Of a stretch of 64,000 nt of DNA, positions 34,339-43,143 are shown piece by piece. How positions within the stretch are numbered: position 1 is the first letter of the stretch; every line of letters starts with the position of its first letter. The notes under the pieces are model-generated. The model was not told the DNA's origin, searched no databases, and saw only the letters and a program-made list of their open reading frames with translations. The stretch comes from Candidatus Eiseniibacteriota bacterium (GTDB taxonomy: Bacteria; Eisenbacteria; RBG-16-71-46; CAIMUX01), in contig CAIMUX010000051.1 of NCBI GenBank assembly GCA_903844735.1, positions 25,785 to 89,784 of the forward strand. The letters run 5' to 3'. The position numbers were made by a program, and so were the translations under genes.

Positions 34339-37300
34339 ATGGACGAGAGACACGACATGCTCCCCGGGGGATTCGCCCGGGGGCGAGGTCCGAGGATGGG
34401 TCCAGGCGACTCGGCCGACATGGCTTCATCCAGGATCACTCCTCTGGCTCCTGATCTGGGAGTGGCGGATCTCTATATGCGTGCGGGCGACTTCACAGCG
34501 GCGCTCCGGTCCTTGAGCGAGGCCGCGCAGCTTCCCGACTACGCTGCGGATCTGGGCCTCACCCGCCGCACTGCCTTCTGCCTCGAAAAGCTCAGTCGCT
34601 ACGATGAGGTCATCGCCCTGCTCGATCACGCCCTGGTCGATTCGCCATCGCCGACCGCCCTGGAGGCGTGGGAGCGCACCGAGCTGGCTCGCTGTCGGCT
34701 GATCTTGGGCAAAGCCCTCTTCGAGGCGGGCCGGATGGCCGAGGCCGAAGCTCAAGGACAGCTCGCGCTGGCCGCCGTCGATCCCTCTTCGACCGGTCCT
34801 GAATCCGGCTTCGTACGAAATCTTCTCGGCGGGATCCGATTCCGCAGCGGCGACACGGAGGAAGCCCGCGTTCATTTCCGCGCCGCGCTCGAGCACTTCC
34901 GCCGCGGTGGCGATGTCACCAACCTCGCGCTCGCGTATATCAACCTTGGCCACCTCCACAAGCAGCGCTGCGAGTGGGATCGAGCCCTCGAGCATTTCCA
35001 GGCCGCCTACTATCTACGCGCCACCGAAGGAGAGTTCCAGGACCAGGGCGCCATCCTGCAGAACCTGGCGCTCGTGCTCATGAAAGTCGGCCGTTTCGAG
35101 GAGGCCACGGAGAAACTGGAATGTAGCCTGCGTCGGGCGATCGAGGGGGCAGATCCGGCTCGTGCTCTGCGGGCCCGCCTAGCCCTGGCTCGCCTTCACC
35201 GGGAGTCGTGGCACAGCGATGACGCGCGGGCCGTGTTGGCGGAAGCGAACGAGCAGGCCCCGTCGCCGGTTCCGGGGCGCGAAGGGTGCCTCCTCCTTCT
35301 CGAGACGGCTTTCCTCGCGCGCTTCGATGGGCGCTCCGACGAGGGGTTGGACCTGGCCGACAGGCTGCGCGTCCGCGTCGGAGCTCTCGCCACGCGCGGT
35401 GACATGATGATCGACTCGCTAATTCTGGACGGGCTTCTGGCTCTGGATCGGGACGAGAACGCTGAGGCACAGGATGTCTTCCGCCGCGCTCTCGACCTAG
35501 CCCGTGAGGACGGCGACCGCTCTGCGGAGAATCGCGTCCTGCTGGCCACGCTGGAGTTGCACCTGCGCCGTGGCGAGGCGGAGTCCGCCGCGGAGATCGT
35601 GCGTGTTCTCCACGATCGCAATCTGCACAGCGGGGAGCAGCCTGCTCTTGCGCGGGTCATGCTCTGCGCCGGGAGGCTCGAGCAGGAGCTTTGCGGCGAC
35701 GCGGCGAAGGCGCTCGAGTGGTATACGCGATCCCGCGATCTCTGGCGGCGCATGGCCCGTCCCCGGCTCGAGGCGGTCGCCGAGTTGCGGCTGGCCGGCG
35801 CCCTTGCTGATCTGGACCGGGCGCAGGAAGCGGAGGCTACCCTCCATCGAGTTCGGGAGCGCCTCGGGCCGGAGGATCTTGCCGTGCCCGGGCTGGCCGG
35901 CCTGATCGCCGGGCTGGAGGAGAGGCTCGCGGTTGCCGCACCCACCGTTACAGAGCCGGGGATCGACGGCGGCCGCGCTTGGGCCCGCCTCGAGGAACTG
36001 CTTCTCTCTTCGGCCGGCACGGGGGAAAAGCTCCGCGGACTGCTGCTCATCGTGGTCGAAGCGCTGGAGGCCGATGGCGGCCTGCTTGCCCGCGTCGGCC
36101 CAGGCGGGCTGGAGGTTGTCTCCTCGGTCTCCATGGGGCGACTGCAGGGGAAGCGGCAGCTTGCTTTTGCGGTCCTCGGCGCCGACCCGCAGCGGGCCGC
36201 TCTGCGCCGCAACCTGCGCGGTCCTGATGGCAAGGATGAAGCGACGCTAGCGCTCTCCTGGCCGGTGGAGCTCTTTGGCAGGCCGCATATCGCTTGGATC
36301 GAGCGTCGCGAGCCGGGACGTGCGCCCTGGACCCGCGGCGACCTTGATTACGGCCATGCCCTCCTCGCCGCCGCGACGCGCGATCTGCGGCCGCTCGTAC
36401 CCGAGGAGGCGATGCTTCCCGCGGGGACGATGCTTCCTGCAGGGGCGATGGTTCCCATGGGGAAAACCTCGTCTGAGCGGCTGGGCGGCACACTCTATCT
36501 GGCTGATGTCATCACGCAGAACAACCAGATGCTGGGCATCCTCGAGCTGGTGCGCAAGGTGGCCAACAGCGACCTCACCGTGCTTCTCCAGGGCGAGACC
36601 GGCACGGGGAAGAAGCTCCTCGCTGAGGTCGTGCATCGCGCGGGAGATCGGCGCGATCGCCCCTTCGTTACCGTCGACTGCGCCGCCCTCCCCGACAGCC
36701 TGCTCGAAAGCGAACTGTTCGGGCACCGCAAGGGGGCTTTCACGGGCGCGGCCGCCGATCGGGTCGGCCTTCTGGAGGAGGCGAACGGCGGGACGATCTT
36801 CCTCGACGAGATCGACAAGGCGGGGCTATCGGTGCAGCGGCGTTTCCTCCATATGCTCGACTCGGGTGAGGTGCGGCCGGTGGGTGCCACCTCGTACAAG
36901 AGACTCGATGTGCGCGTCGTCTGCGCCACGAGCTGTCCCGATCTGCGACAGGAAGTGGCTGCGGGACGGTTTCTCAAGGATTTGTTCTACCGGTTGAACG
37001 ACATCTCGGTCACGGTGCCGACGCTGCGGGAGCGGCCGGACGATGTCGTCCTGCTTGCCGAGTGGTTTGCCGAGCGATCCGCACGAAAGCTTGGTCGGAC
37101 GGTGGCCGGACTCTCCCCGGCATTCCGGGCCGCCCTCGCCGCGCACTCCTGGCCGGGAAACGTCCGGGAGCTGGAAAAGGCGGTCCGTCGTGCGGTGACA
37201 CTCGCCGACGACGGGGCGGTCCTCGGGCCGGAACTGCTGCCGGCGGCGGTGCTGGAGTCGTTGGATTCCGCGGGGGAGCAGGGAGCCGGGACGCTCAAGG

Positions 37301-37458
37301 TGAAGGTGGAGCGGTACGAGAGCGGGCTGATCCTCAATTCTCTCGATCGCCTGGGATGGAACAAGAGTCGCACAGCCGTAGACCTCGGGCTTTCACGGAG
37401 AGGCTTGAAGGGAAAGATCGAAAGGTACAGACTAGACCGACGCCGTTCCCGCCGCTGA
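34339..37458 (+). CDS. TPR-sigma54 enhancer-binding regulator with Fis-type HTH
   Basis: 1039 residues. Residues about 30-520 are TPR-like helical repeats (ARVHFRAALEHFRRGGDVTN, ALEHFQAAYYLRATEGEFQD). A GAF-like region follows (about 545-690), then a linker with repeated LPAGTM/LPAGAM units. The AAA+ domain has Walker A GETGTGKK near 753, ELFGHRKGAFTGAAADR with the intact sigma54-contact motif GAFTGA near 800, and GTIFLDEIDKA as Walker B. SWPGNVRELEKAVRRAV leads into a Fis-type HTH (NKSRTAVDLGLSRRGLKGKI). It should activate sigma54 promoters in response to a signal or partner sensed by the TPR/GAF part. Targets unknown. The start lacks a clear ribosome binding site; Met codons at 34357 or 34420 are alternatives. 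Confidence 0.88.
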   Translation: MDERHDMLPGGFARGRGPRMGPGDSADMASSRITPLAPDLGVADLYMRAGDFTAALRSLSEAAQLPDYAADLGLTRRTAFCLEKLSRYDEVIALLDHALVDSPSPTALEAWERTELARCRLILGKALFEAGRMAEAEAQGQLALAAVDPSSTGPESGFVRNLLGGIRFRSGDTEEARVHFRAALEHFRRGGDVTNLALAYINLGHLHKQRCEWDRALEHFQAAYYLRATEGEFQDQGAILQNLALVLMKVGRFEEATEKLECSLRRAIEGADPARALRARLALARLHRESWHSDDARAVLAEANEQAPSPVPGREGCLLLLETAFLARFDGRSDEGLDLADRLRVRVGALATRGDMMIDSLILDGLLALDRDENAEAQDVFRRALDLAREDGDRSAENRVLLATLELHLRRGEAESAAEIVRVLHDRNLHSGEQPALARVMLCAGRLEQELCGDAAKALEWYTRSRDLWRRMARPRLEAVAELRLAGALADLDRAQEAEATLHRVRERLGPEDLAVPGLAGLIAGLEERLAVAAPTVTEPGIDGGRAWARLEELLLSSAGTGEKLRGLLLIVVEALEADGGLLARVGPGGLEVVSSVSMGRLQGKRQLAFAVLGADPQRAALRRNLRGPDGKDEATLALSWPVELFGRPHIAWIERREPGRAPWTRGDLDYGHALLAAATRDLRPLVPEEAMLPAGTMLPAGAMVPMGKTSSERLGGTLYLADVITQNNQMLGILELVRKVANSDLTVLLQGETGTGKKLLAEVVHRAGDRRDRPFVTVDCAALPDSLLESELFGHRKGAFTGAAADRVGLLEEANGGTIFLDEIDKAGLSVQRRFLHMLDSGEVRPVGATSYKRLDVRVVCATSCPDLRQEVAAGRFLKDLFYRLNDISVTVPTLRERPDDVVLLAEWFAERSARKLGRTVAGLSPAFRAALAAHSWPGNVRELEKAVRRAVTLADDGAVLGPELLPAAVLESLDSAGEQGAGTLKVKVERYESGLILNSLDRLGWNKSRTAVDLGLSRRGLKGKIERYRLDRRRSRR

Positions 37459-37474
37459 GGCGAGGAGGGTGGCT

Positions 37475-37493
37475 CCGGGGGGGGGACCCCCGG
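37475..37493 (+). other. G-run hairpin after the regulator gene
   Basis: CCGGGGG (37475-37481) pairs with CCCCCGG (37487-37493) around a GGGGA loop. The nine-G run here could also form a G-rich structure. It lies just before the T-tract terminator at 37507-37532 and may belong to the same termination region. Confidence 0.4.
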
Positions 37494-37506
37494 GTGCGTG
37501 CGCAGC

Positions 37507-37532
37507 CCAGCGTTTTGCTGGCGATTTTTTTT
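37507..37532 (+). terminator. Intrinsic terminator with T8 tract after the regulator gene
   Basis: CCAGC (37507-37511), loop GTTTT, GCTGG (37517-37521), then CGA and eight T (37525-37532). Short stem but a clear T-tract, between the regulator stop at 37458 and the EIIA start at 37567. Confidence 0.65.
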
Positions 37533-37566
37533 ACCGATGGGCGGGGATCCCCCGCCGGCGTGGAGC

Positions 37567-38031
37567 ATGAGCCTCGGAGAATTGATCCAGGAGGACTGTG
37601 TCCTTCTCGACATCCCGGAAGCGGAAAAGGGAGACCTGATTCGCAGCATGGTGGGTGCCCTGGTGCGGGCCGGCCGCGTCTCGGACGCCGGTCCGGTCGT
37701 GCATGCCCTGCTCGAGCGCGAACGGGTGATGAGCACCGGAATCGGCGGTGGCGTGGCCATCCCTCACGCCCAGTGCCCGAGCGTCCCCGCCCTGGCGGTC
37801 GCGCTGGCCCGCCCCTCCGCCGGCGTGGATTTCGATTCGCTGGACGAGAAGCCGGTGCGGCTGGTCTTCATGATCGTAGGTCCGGAGGAGCGCGGCGGAT
37901 TCATCCGCGTCCTTGCGCGCATTTCTCGCCTTCTCTATTCGGGTGACCTGCAGGGCCGTCTTCTGGAGGCTAAGACCCCGGGGGAGATCCAGCGAATCAT
38001 CTGCGAGGAGGAAGAGAGACTCCGTGGCTGA
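37567..38031 (+). CDS. PTS EIIA domain protein (EIIA-Ntr/Fru type)
   Basis: 154 residues from the ATG at 37567; an upstream in-frame extension covers the terminator and is rejected. EIIA proteins accept phosphate from HPr on a His. Here the site is GIGGGVAIPHAQCPSV, with His near residue 68. SLGELIQEDCVLLDIPEAEK and ERGGFIRVLARISRLLYSG are typical of the PTS_EIIA_2 fold. Standing alone, without EIIB or EIIC, it probably acts as a regulatory EIIA-Ntr. That fits its position after a sigma54-dependent activator, as ptsN often accompanies rpoN functions, but a link is inferred. Confidence 0.85.
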   Translation: MSLGELIQEDCVLLDIPEAEKGDLIRSMVGALVRAGRVSDAGPVVHALLERERVMSTGIGGGVAIPHAQCPSVPALAVALARPSAGVDFDSLDEKPVRLVFMIVGPEERGGFIRVLARISRLLYSGDLQGRLLEAKTPGEIQRIICEEEERLRG

Positions 38032-38461
38032 GCGTGCCCGGTTCTCCCACGTTCCACCCGCTGGGCATAGATGGCTTTCCGCTTGGTTGCCGGTTCTGCT
38101 CCTGGAGGCGCTGGTCCTGTTCCTTTCCAGCCGCCACCATCTCCCAATGCCCGCGACGATTCCGCATCTGGACAAGGTCGCGCACTTCACCGAGTATGCT
38201 TTGCTTGGGTGGCTACTGCGGCGCGCGCTGGCCCTGACGCTACCCGGCGGGCGTGGCGCGACGGGGATAGCGGTCCTGCTCGTGGTCTTCCTGGGTGCGG
38301 GCGATGAGCTGTTCCAGGGCACGGTTGTGGGCCGGGACTCGAGCCCGTGGGATTGGCTGGGCGATTTGCTCGGAGGCGCGACCGGGGCCGTGGTCGCGCG
38401 GCTCGTGGCGTGGCGCCGGGCCGGAGCCGCCCCCGCGGGCGGGGATGCGGAAAGGGCGTAA
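38024..38461 (+). CDS. VanZ-family membrane protein
   Basis: 145 residues from the GTG at 38024, which overlaps the EIIA stop and has GAGGAGGAAG 8-17 bases upstream. VanZ-like signature: HLDKVAHFTEYALLGWLLRR near residue 47 and GDELFQGTVVGRDSSPWDWL, then GDLLGGATGAVV. Four hydrophobic helices. VanZ raises teicoplanin resistance in enterococci by an unknown mechanism; most family members, including this one, have no assigned role. Three bases separate it from aspS. Confidence 0.85.
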   Translation: MAERARFSHVPPAGHRWLSAWLPVLLLEALVLFLSSRHHLPMPATIPHLDKVAHFTEYALLGWLLRRALALTLPGGRGATGIAVLLVVFLGAGDELFQGTVVGRDSSPWDWLGDLLGGATGAVVARLVAWRRAGAAPAGGDAERA

Positions 38462-38464
38462 GGC

Positions 38465-40264
38465 ATGAACCTCGATCATCTGGCGGACTTCCGCCGAACC
38501 CATCGGTGCGGCGACCTGCGCCGCGAGCACGCCGGCCAGGTGGTGCGGCTTTGTGGCTGGGTGCATCGCTTGCGCGATCACGGCGGCGTCATGTTTTTGG
38601 ACCTCCGTGACCGGGCCGGGCTGGTGCAGGTGATTTTCCGGCCCGGCGAGGGTGCCGATCATCCCTCCGAGCGCGCACGGCGCCTGGGGAGCGAGTTCGT
38701 GATCGCTGTAGAGGGGACCTGCGTTCCACGGCCTGACAGCATGGTCAATCTGCAGATGCCCACCGGAACGGTGGAGGTAGAGGCGACAGGGCTGTCGGTA
38801 CTCAATGATTCACAAACGCCTCCCTTCGTTCTGGAGGAAGCGCCGAGTGCCGGCGAGGACCTGCGTCTCGAGTACCGGTATCTCGACCTCCGGCGTCCGG
38901 AGCTGGCCACAGTCCTCGGTATGCGGCATCGCGTCGCCCAGGTCGTGCGGAGCCACCTCGACGGACAAGGGTTCTGGGAGATTGAAACTCCGATGCTGGT
39001 GCGTCCCACTCCCGAGGGGGCTCGCGACTACCTCGTGCCCAGCCGGGTGCATCCGGGGAGCTTTTACGCCCTCCCGCAGTCGCCCCAGTTGTACAAGCAG
39101 CTCCTCATGGTCTCGGGGATGGACCGCTATTACCAGCTTGCGCGCTGTCTTCGTGACGAGGATCTGCGCGCCGATCGTCAGCCCGAGCACACCCAGATCG
39201 ATATCGAGATGTCGTTCATTGGCGAGGAGGAGGTCTTCGCTCTGATCGAAGGGCTGATGCGTGAGGTCTTTGGCCGAGTGCTTTCGGCGGAGCTTGCGGT
39301 GCCTTTTCCTCGCATGGTTTACCGCGAGTCGATGGACCGCTACGGGAGCGACAAGCCCGATCTCCGGTTCGACTTCGCCCTCACTGATGCAGCGGATGCC
39401 GTGAGGGATTCGGGCTTCAAGGTCTTCGACGAGACCCTGGCCGCGGGCGGGAGCGTCATGCTGTTGCGCTGGCCCGGAGGAGCCGCCTTCTCACGCAAGG
39501 AGCAGGACGAGCTGGAGGATCTGGCGAAGCGTTACGGGGCGAAGGGATTGGCCCGAACCAAAGTTACCTCTGCGGGACTCGATGGTGGTCCGGCCAAGTT
39601 TCTCTCCGCCGCGGTGCAGCAAAGACTCGTCGAGGCGGCCGGGGCCGCCGAGGGCGATCTACTCTGTCTCGTGGCCGATCGCCGCGACATAGCCTGCCGC
39701 AGCCTGGGGGCCCTGCGCTCTCGTTTGGGCCAGGAGTGGCTGAAGGGCCATCCGGATGCGGCGAAGTCGTGGCGCTTCCTCTGGATCACCGAGTTCCCGC
39801 TCTTCGAGCAGGACCCGCAGACCGGGGTCTTGAGCCCGGCCCACCACTTGTTCACCATGCCGATGGAGGAGGATCTGCCCTTCTTGGCGAGTGACCCGGC
39901 GCGGGTGCGGGGGCGCCTCTACGACCTCGTTCTGAACGGCTCCGAACTGGGCTCCGGGAGCATCCGGATTCACCGCCGCGACATCCAAGAGGCGGTGATG
40001 CAGGTTGTCGGCATCACCGGGGAGGACGCGGAGCGGCGCTTCGGGTTCCTCCTCAAGGCATTTCAGTACGGCGCACCGCCCCACGGCGGGCTCGCCCTCG
40101 GCCTCGATCGGATCATCATGTTGATGGCCGGCCGCTCCTCGCTGCGTGACACCATCGCCTTCCCCAAGACCACGAGCGCCTCCTCGCTGGTAGACGGGTG
40201 TCCGGCGCCGGTGGCGGCGGAGGATCTGCGCGATCTGAAGCTGCGCGTAGATGCGGGGATGTGA
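38465..40264 (+). CDS. aspS: Aspartyl-tRNA synthetase
   Basis: 599 residues, bacterial-type AspRS with an N-terminal OB-fold anticodon-binding domain (residues about 1-110, VRLCGWVHRLRDHGGVMFLD), class II catalytic core and a GAD insert (about 290-410). Motif 2 is YYQLARCLRDEDLRADRQPE followed by HTQIDIEMSF; motif 3 is GLALGLDRIIMLMAG near residue 547. KTTSASSLVDGCPAPV is the usual C-terminus. In lineages lacking AsnRS such enzymes may be non-discriminating and need GatCAB; the sequence does not decide this. No T-box or leader is seen, as only three bases separate it from the VanZ gene. Confidence 0.97.
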   Translation: MNLDHLADFRRTHRCGDLRREHAGQVVRLCGWVHRLRDHGGVMFLDLRDRAGLVQVIFRPGEGADHPSERARRLGSEFVIAVEGTCVPRPDSMVNLQMPTGTVEVEATGLSVLNDSQTPPFVLEEAPSAGEDLRLEYRYLDLRRPELATVLGMRHRVAQVVRSHLDGQGFWEIETPMLVRPTPEGARDYLVPSRVHPGSFYALPQSPQLYKQLLMVSGMDRYYQLARCLRDEDLRADRQPEHTQIDIEMSFIGEEEVFALIEGLMREVFGRVLSAELAVPFPRMVYRESMDRYGSDKPDLRFDFALTDAADAVRDSGFKVFDETLAAGGSVMLLRWPGGAAFSRKEQDELEDLAKRYGAKGLARTKVTSAGLDGGPAKFLSAAVQQRLVEAAGAAEGDLLCLVADRRDIACRSLGALRSRLGQEWLKGHPDAAKSWRFLWITEFPLFEQDPQTGVLSPAHHLFTMPMEEDLPFLASDPARVRGRLYDLVLNGSELGSGSIRIHRRDIQEAVMQVVGITGEDAERRFGFLLKAFQYGAPPHGGLALGLDRIIMLMAGRSSLRDTIAFPKTTSASSLVDGCPAPVAAEDLRDLKLRVDAGM

Positions 40265-40308
40265 GAGCACCGTTCCGGGCGTCTCGTCCGGGGATGGAGG
40301 TTAAGAAT

Positions 40309-41091
40309 ATGAGCAACGGACCGGAGGAGGCGCGCCTCGCGCTCTTCATCGATTTCGAGAACATCGCCCTCGGCCTGAAGGGTCGCAAGAGCAAGAACTT
40401 CGACATTCACCGCATCCTCGAGAGGCTTCTGGAAAAGGGGCGGATCATCGCCAAGCGCGCCTACGCCGACTGGACTCGCTACGCCGATTTCCGTGCGGGG
40501 CTGCACGAGGCGGCCATCGAGCTCATCGAGGTGCCGAAGCGATCGCAGACAGGGAAAAACTCTGCCGATATTCGCCTGGTGGTGGACGCGCTCGATCTCT
40601 GCTACACCAAGGAGCATCTGGACACCTTCGTCATCGTGTCCGGCGACAGCGATTTTTCCCCGCTCGTCTCGAAGTTGAAGGAGAACAACAAGCGGGTCAT
40701 CGGTCTGGGGTTGCGCGACGCGACGTCCGCTCTCCTGGCCGACAACTGCGACGAGTTCCTTTTTTACGAAGATCTGGAGTCGCCGTCGGTCGGGCGTAAG
40801 GCTGAGCGGGCGGCTGCCGGCGGCGTCGCGCTCCCTGGAAAGAAACAGGAGGCGTTCGACCTCCTCCTGGACGCCATCGAGGCGCTCTTGCGGGAGAACA
40901 AAGACGTCCTCTGGAGTTCCATGATCAAGGATACGATCAAGAGGAAGAAGCCGGCTTTCAGCGAGAACAGCTACGGCTATCGCGCCTTTAGCGAGTTGCT
41001 TGAGGACGCGGCGCGGCACGAGCTGATCCAGATCACGCGCGACACGAAGTCGGGCGGGACCTATGTGGTGACGGAAGTTCGGTTTCCATGA
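40309..41091 (+). CDS. NYN-domain RNase-like protein with C-terminal LOTUS/OST-HTH domain
   Basis: 260 residues. The ATG at 40309 has GGAGG eight bases upstream; in-frame Met at 40294 is less likely. The N-terminal NYN (PIN-like) domain shows LALFIDFENIALGLKG, NSADIRLVVDALDL and TFVIVSGDSDFSPLVSKL, with the Asp residues expected to bind metal. The C-terminal part (about 180-258) matches the LOTUS domain: QEAFDLLLDAIEALL, NSYGYRAFSELLEDA and GGTYVVTE. LOTUS domains bind RNA, including G-rich RNA. Probably an RNA-cleaving or RNA-binding regulator. The 19-bp tandem repeats at 41100-41175 start nine bases after its stop. Confidence 0.88.
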   Translation: MSNGPEEARLALFIDFENIALGLKGRKSKNFDIHRILERLLEKGRIIAKRAYADWTRYADFRAGLHEAAIELIEVPKRSQTGKNSADIRLVVDALDLCYTKEHLDTFVIVSGDSDFSPLVSKLKENNKRVIGLGLRDATSALLADNCDEFLFYEDLESPSVGRKAERAAAGGVALPGKKQEAFDLLLDAIEALLRENKDVLWSSMIKDTIKRKKPAFSENSYGYRAFSELLEDAARHELIQITRDTKSGGTYVVTEVRFP

Positions 41092-41099
41092 TCAGGGCA

Positions 41100-41175
41100 C
41101 ATTTCCGTAACGGGGTTGCGTTTCCGTAACGGGGGCGCATTTCGGTAACGCGGGTGCTTTTCGGTAATTGGGGCA
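41100..41175 (+). repeat. Four tandem 19-bp repeats
   Basis: Units at 41100-41118, 41119-41137, 41138-41156 and 41157-41175, each close to CATTTCCGTAACGGGGGTG. The core CCGTAACGG is nearly palindromic. The first two units are closest, the fourth most diverged. The array lies between the NYN gene and the lipoprotein gene at 41326, a position that suits an operator array or a post-transcriptional element. Confidence 0.85.
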
Positions 41176-41217
41176 TGGAGGCCCTGTACACGGGTCGCGG
41201 ATCGGCGGGGATGGCGT

Positions 41218-41236
41218 CTGGGGGCCCCGCCCCCAG
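41218..41236 (+). other. GC-rich hairpin upstream of the lipoprotein pair
   Basis: CTGGGGG (41218-41224), loop CCCCG, CCCCCAG (41230-41236). No T-tract follows. It might terminate the aspS-NYN unit. TATGAT at 41271-41276 downstream resembles a -10, without a good -35. Confidence 0.4.
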
Positions 41237-41325
41237 CGACCGGGGTGGCCGATTCTACACCCGTTGGTGCTATGATGACAGGGTTTGGTGGTGGGCAACG
41301 AACGCAAGGATCAGGAGGTAGGCGG

Positions 41326-41619
41326 ATGAGATTCCATTACGGCGCCGTCTTGGCGGCCCTGGCCCTGGCGCTGAGTGCGGGAGGGTGCGCTAAGCCACGG
41401 CCGTGTACCATCATCCCGATGCAGCTCGAGCTGGTCCGCTACGAGTCGGATCAAATTGAAAAGGAGGCCGCGGCCAAGGCGGCGGAAGTGGCTTCATTGC
41501 AGTCGAATGTCGACATGGCCCGCACCCGACTGGCTCAACAGCAGCAGGAAGCGAGCGACCTGGAGAAGATGATCGAGGCGGGGAAGGCCGACAGCAGTGC
41601 CGCGGGGAGGAAGAAGTGA
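41326..41619 (+). CDS. Small coiled-coil lipoprotein
   Basis: 97 residues from the ATG at 41326 (AGGAGGT at 41313-41319). The signal segment VLAALALALSAGGC ends in a clear lipobox. The mature part has KPRPCTIIPMQLELVRYESD and then a Lys/Glu/Ala-rich coiled coil (about residues 40-90), ending in basic residues. No enzyme motif. It overlaps the next gene, a LysM lipoprotein, by four bases (ATGA). The pair may form a periplasmic complex on peptidoglycan, in the manner of Lpp-like spacers; this is inference. Confidence 0.72.
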   Translation: MRFHYGAVLAALALALSAGGCAKPRPCTIIPMQLELVRYESDQIEKEAAAKAAEVASLQSNVDMARTRLAQQQQEASDLEKMIEAGKADSSAAGRKK

Positions 41620-42146
41620 TGAGCGTGTCCCGCACTGGTATTGCGACGGGGGCACTGACCCTCGCCCTGGCTGCTGGCCTCCTTGGCGGCTGCGCGACCG
41701 GCCCGGTTCCCCCCGTGAAGGACCCCGCCCGGGGCGAGTTCTACACCGGTCCCGAGATGATGCGTGTTTCGGCAGCGGAACGCGATCGCTACTGCTCCTG
41801 GATGGAAAACAGCCTGCGCGAGCTGAAGGAGCACCGGGCTGCGCTGCAGGTGCGGCGCGATAGCTTGCGAGTCGTGGCCGACACTCTGCGCCGCCAGGAG
41901 ATCGAGGTCTCCAGTCAGAGCCGCGAGCTGTCGACGCGTATCCGCGAGCTGCGGCTGCGCGAGAAGGCGACCAACACGTACGTCGTGGCCGCCGGGGACA
42001 ATCTCCGGAAGATCGCGCGCACCGTGTTCGGGGACGGGGGGCGCTACAAAGAACTCTATGAGGCGAACAAGGCGATCATCGGGAGCGAGAGCGCCGAGTT
42101 GAAGGCGGGAACACGACTGACGATCCCGCACCCGAAGGGTCGGTAG
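41616..42146 (+). CDS. LysM-domain lipoprotein with coiled coil
   Basis: 176 residues. The signal segment ends AAGLLGGC, a strong lipobox. A coiled coil (about residues 60-120, rich in Arg, Leu and Glu) leads to a C-terminal LysM domain: NTYVVAAGDNLRKIARTVFG, then RYKELYEANKAIIG and LKAGTRLTIP. LysM binds peptidoglycan glycan chains. A membrane-anchored, peptidoglycan-binding envelope protein. The start overlaps the upstream lipoprotein stop. Ends 16 bases before the PhoH start. Confidence 0.85.
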   Translation: MMSVSRTGIATGALTLALAAGLLGGCATGPVPPVKDPARGEFYTGPEMMRVSAAERDRYCSWMENSLRELKEHRAALQVRRDSLRVVADTLRRQEIEVSSQSRELSTRIRELRLREKATNTYVVAAGDNLRKIARTVFGDGGRYKELYEANKAIIGSESAELKAGTRLTIPHPKGR

Positions 42147-42162
42147 GCAAGGCCGCGCCCCC

Positions 42163-43143
42163 TTGTCCGCTCCTGTCGCCACCGCCACCCTCGATATCTC
42201 CGGGGTGGACGGGCTCGCGCTCTTCGGTCCTGCCGACGCAAACCTGCGGGTCCTCGAGCGGCACTTCGGCGTGACTTTGGGGGCCCGCGGTCAGGCTCTC
42301 AGCGTGACCGGTCCGGCCGAGGCGGTGGATGCCGCCTCGGCCGTCCTGTGCCTGCTCTGCGATCGGGTGCGCTCGGGCCGGGTGATCACCGACGAGGACC
42401 TCGGTTTTCTCTTCTCCGCCGGAGATGCGGTGAAGGACAGCGCTCCGCTTCCCGAGGACAGCGTCGTCTTCTTCGGCGACAAGCGGGTCGTCAAGGCCCG
42501 CACCGTGGGGCAGGCCGCGTACGTAGAGGCGATGCGGCGGGACGACATCGTCTTCGGCATCGGACCGGCGGGGACGGGGAAGACCTACCTCGCGGTAGCC
42601 ATGGCCATGCGCATGCTCAAGGACAAGCAGGTGGAGCGCGTGATCCTGGCGCGCCCCGCGGTAGAGGCCGGGGAGAGCCTCGGTTTTCTTCCAGGCGACC
42701 TGCAGGAGAAGGTTGATCCATACCTGCGTCCGCTGTACGACGCGATGCAGGAGATGATCCACTTCGAGAAGCTGCAACGACTCCTGCAGATGGGCGTGAT
42801 AGAGGTGGCCCCCCTCGCGTACATGCGCGGGCGGACGCTTTCGCGGGCATTCGTCATTCTCGACGAAGCGCAGAACACCAAGCTCACCCAGATGAAGATG
42901 TTTCTCACGCGCCTCGGCCCGGGTTCCAAGGCGGCGATTACCGGGGACATCACCCAGATCGACCTCGAAGACCCTGCCTCCTCGGGCCTGATCCGCATCC
43001 AGGGGATCCTGCGCGGGCTGGACGGGGTGTCATTCTGCTACTTCACCGATCGGGACGTGGTGCGGCACCGCCTTGTGCGGGAGATCATCCTCGCCTTCGA
43101 CCGGAACCAATCGCCGCCGCTCGATGGCGAGGCGCGGCCGTGA
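42163..43143 (+). CDS. ybeZ: PhoH-like ATPase (YbeZ)
   Basis: 326 residues, TTG start without a strong ribosome binding site. RNA-linked P-loop ATPase that acts with YbeY. Walker A is FGIGPAGTGKTYLAVAMAM near residue 132; ARPAVEAGESLGFLPGDLQ, AFVILDEAQNTK (Walker B) and MKMFLTRLGPGSKAAITGDI follow, all diagnostic of PhoH. An N-terminal KH-like region (LFGPADANLRVLERHFGVT) may bind RNA. The order ybeZ, 7TM-HD gene, ybeY matches the phoH-pgpH-ybeY order of many Gram-positive and FCB genomes. The stop overlaps the next GTG. Confidence 0.94.
   Translation: MSAPVATATLDISGVDGLALFGPADANLRVLERHFGVTLGARGQALSVTGPAEAVDAASAVLCLLCDRVRSGRVITDEDLGFLFSAGDAVKDSAPLPEDSVVFFGDKRVVKARTVGQAAYVEAMRRDDIVFGIGPAGTGKTYLAVAMAMRMLKDKQVERVILARPAVEAGESLGFLPGDLQEKVDPYLRPLYDAMQEMIHFEKLQRLLQMGVIEVAPLAYMRGRTLSRAFVILDEAQNTKLTQMKMFLTRLGPGSKAAITGDITQIDLEDPASSGLIRIQGILRGLDGVSFCYFTDRDVVRHRLVREIILAFDRNQSPPLDGEARP

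Noticed and set aside
38462..38464. T-box or other leader control of aspS
   Set aside because: Only three bases separate aspS from the VanZ gene, so no leader can fit.
41100..41175. CRISPR-like array
   Set aside because: The 19-bp units are directly adjacent with no spacers, only four copies, and no cas genes are present.
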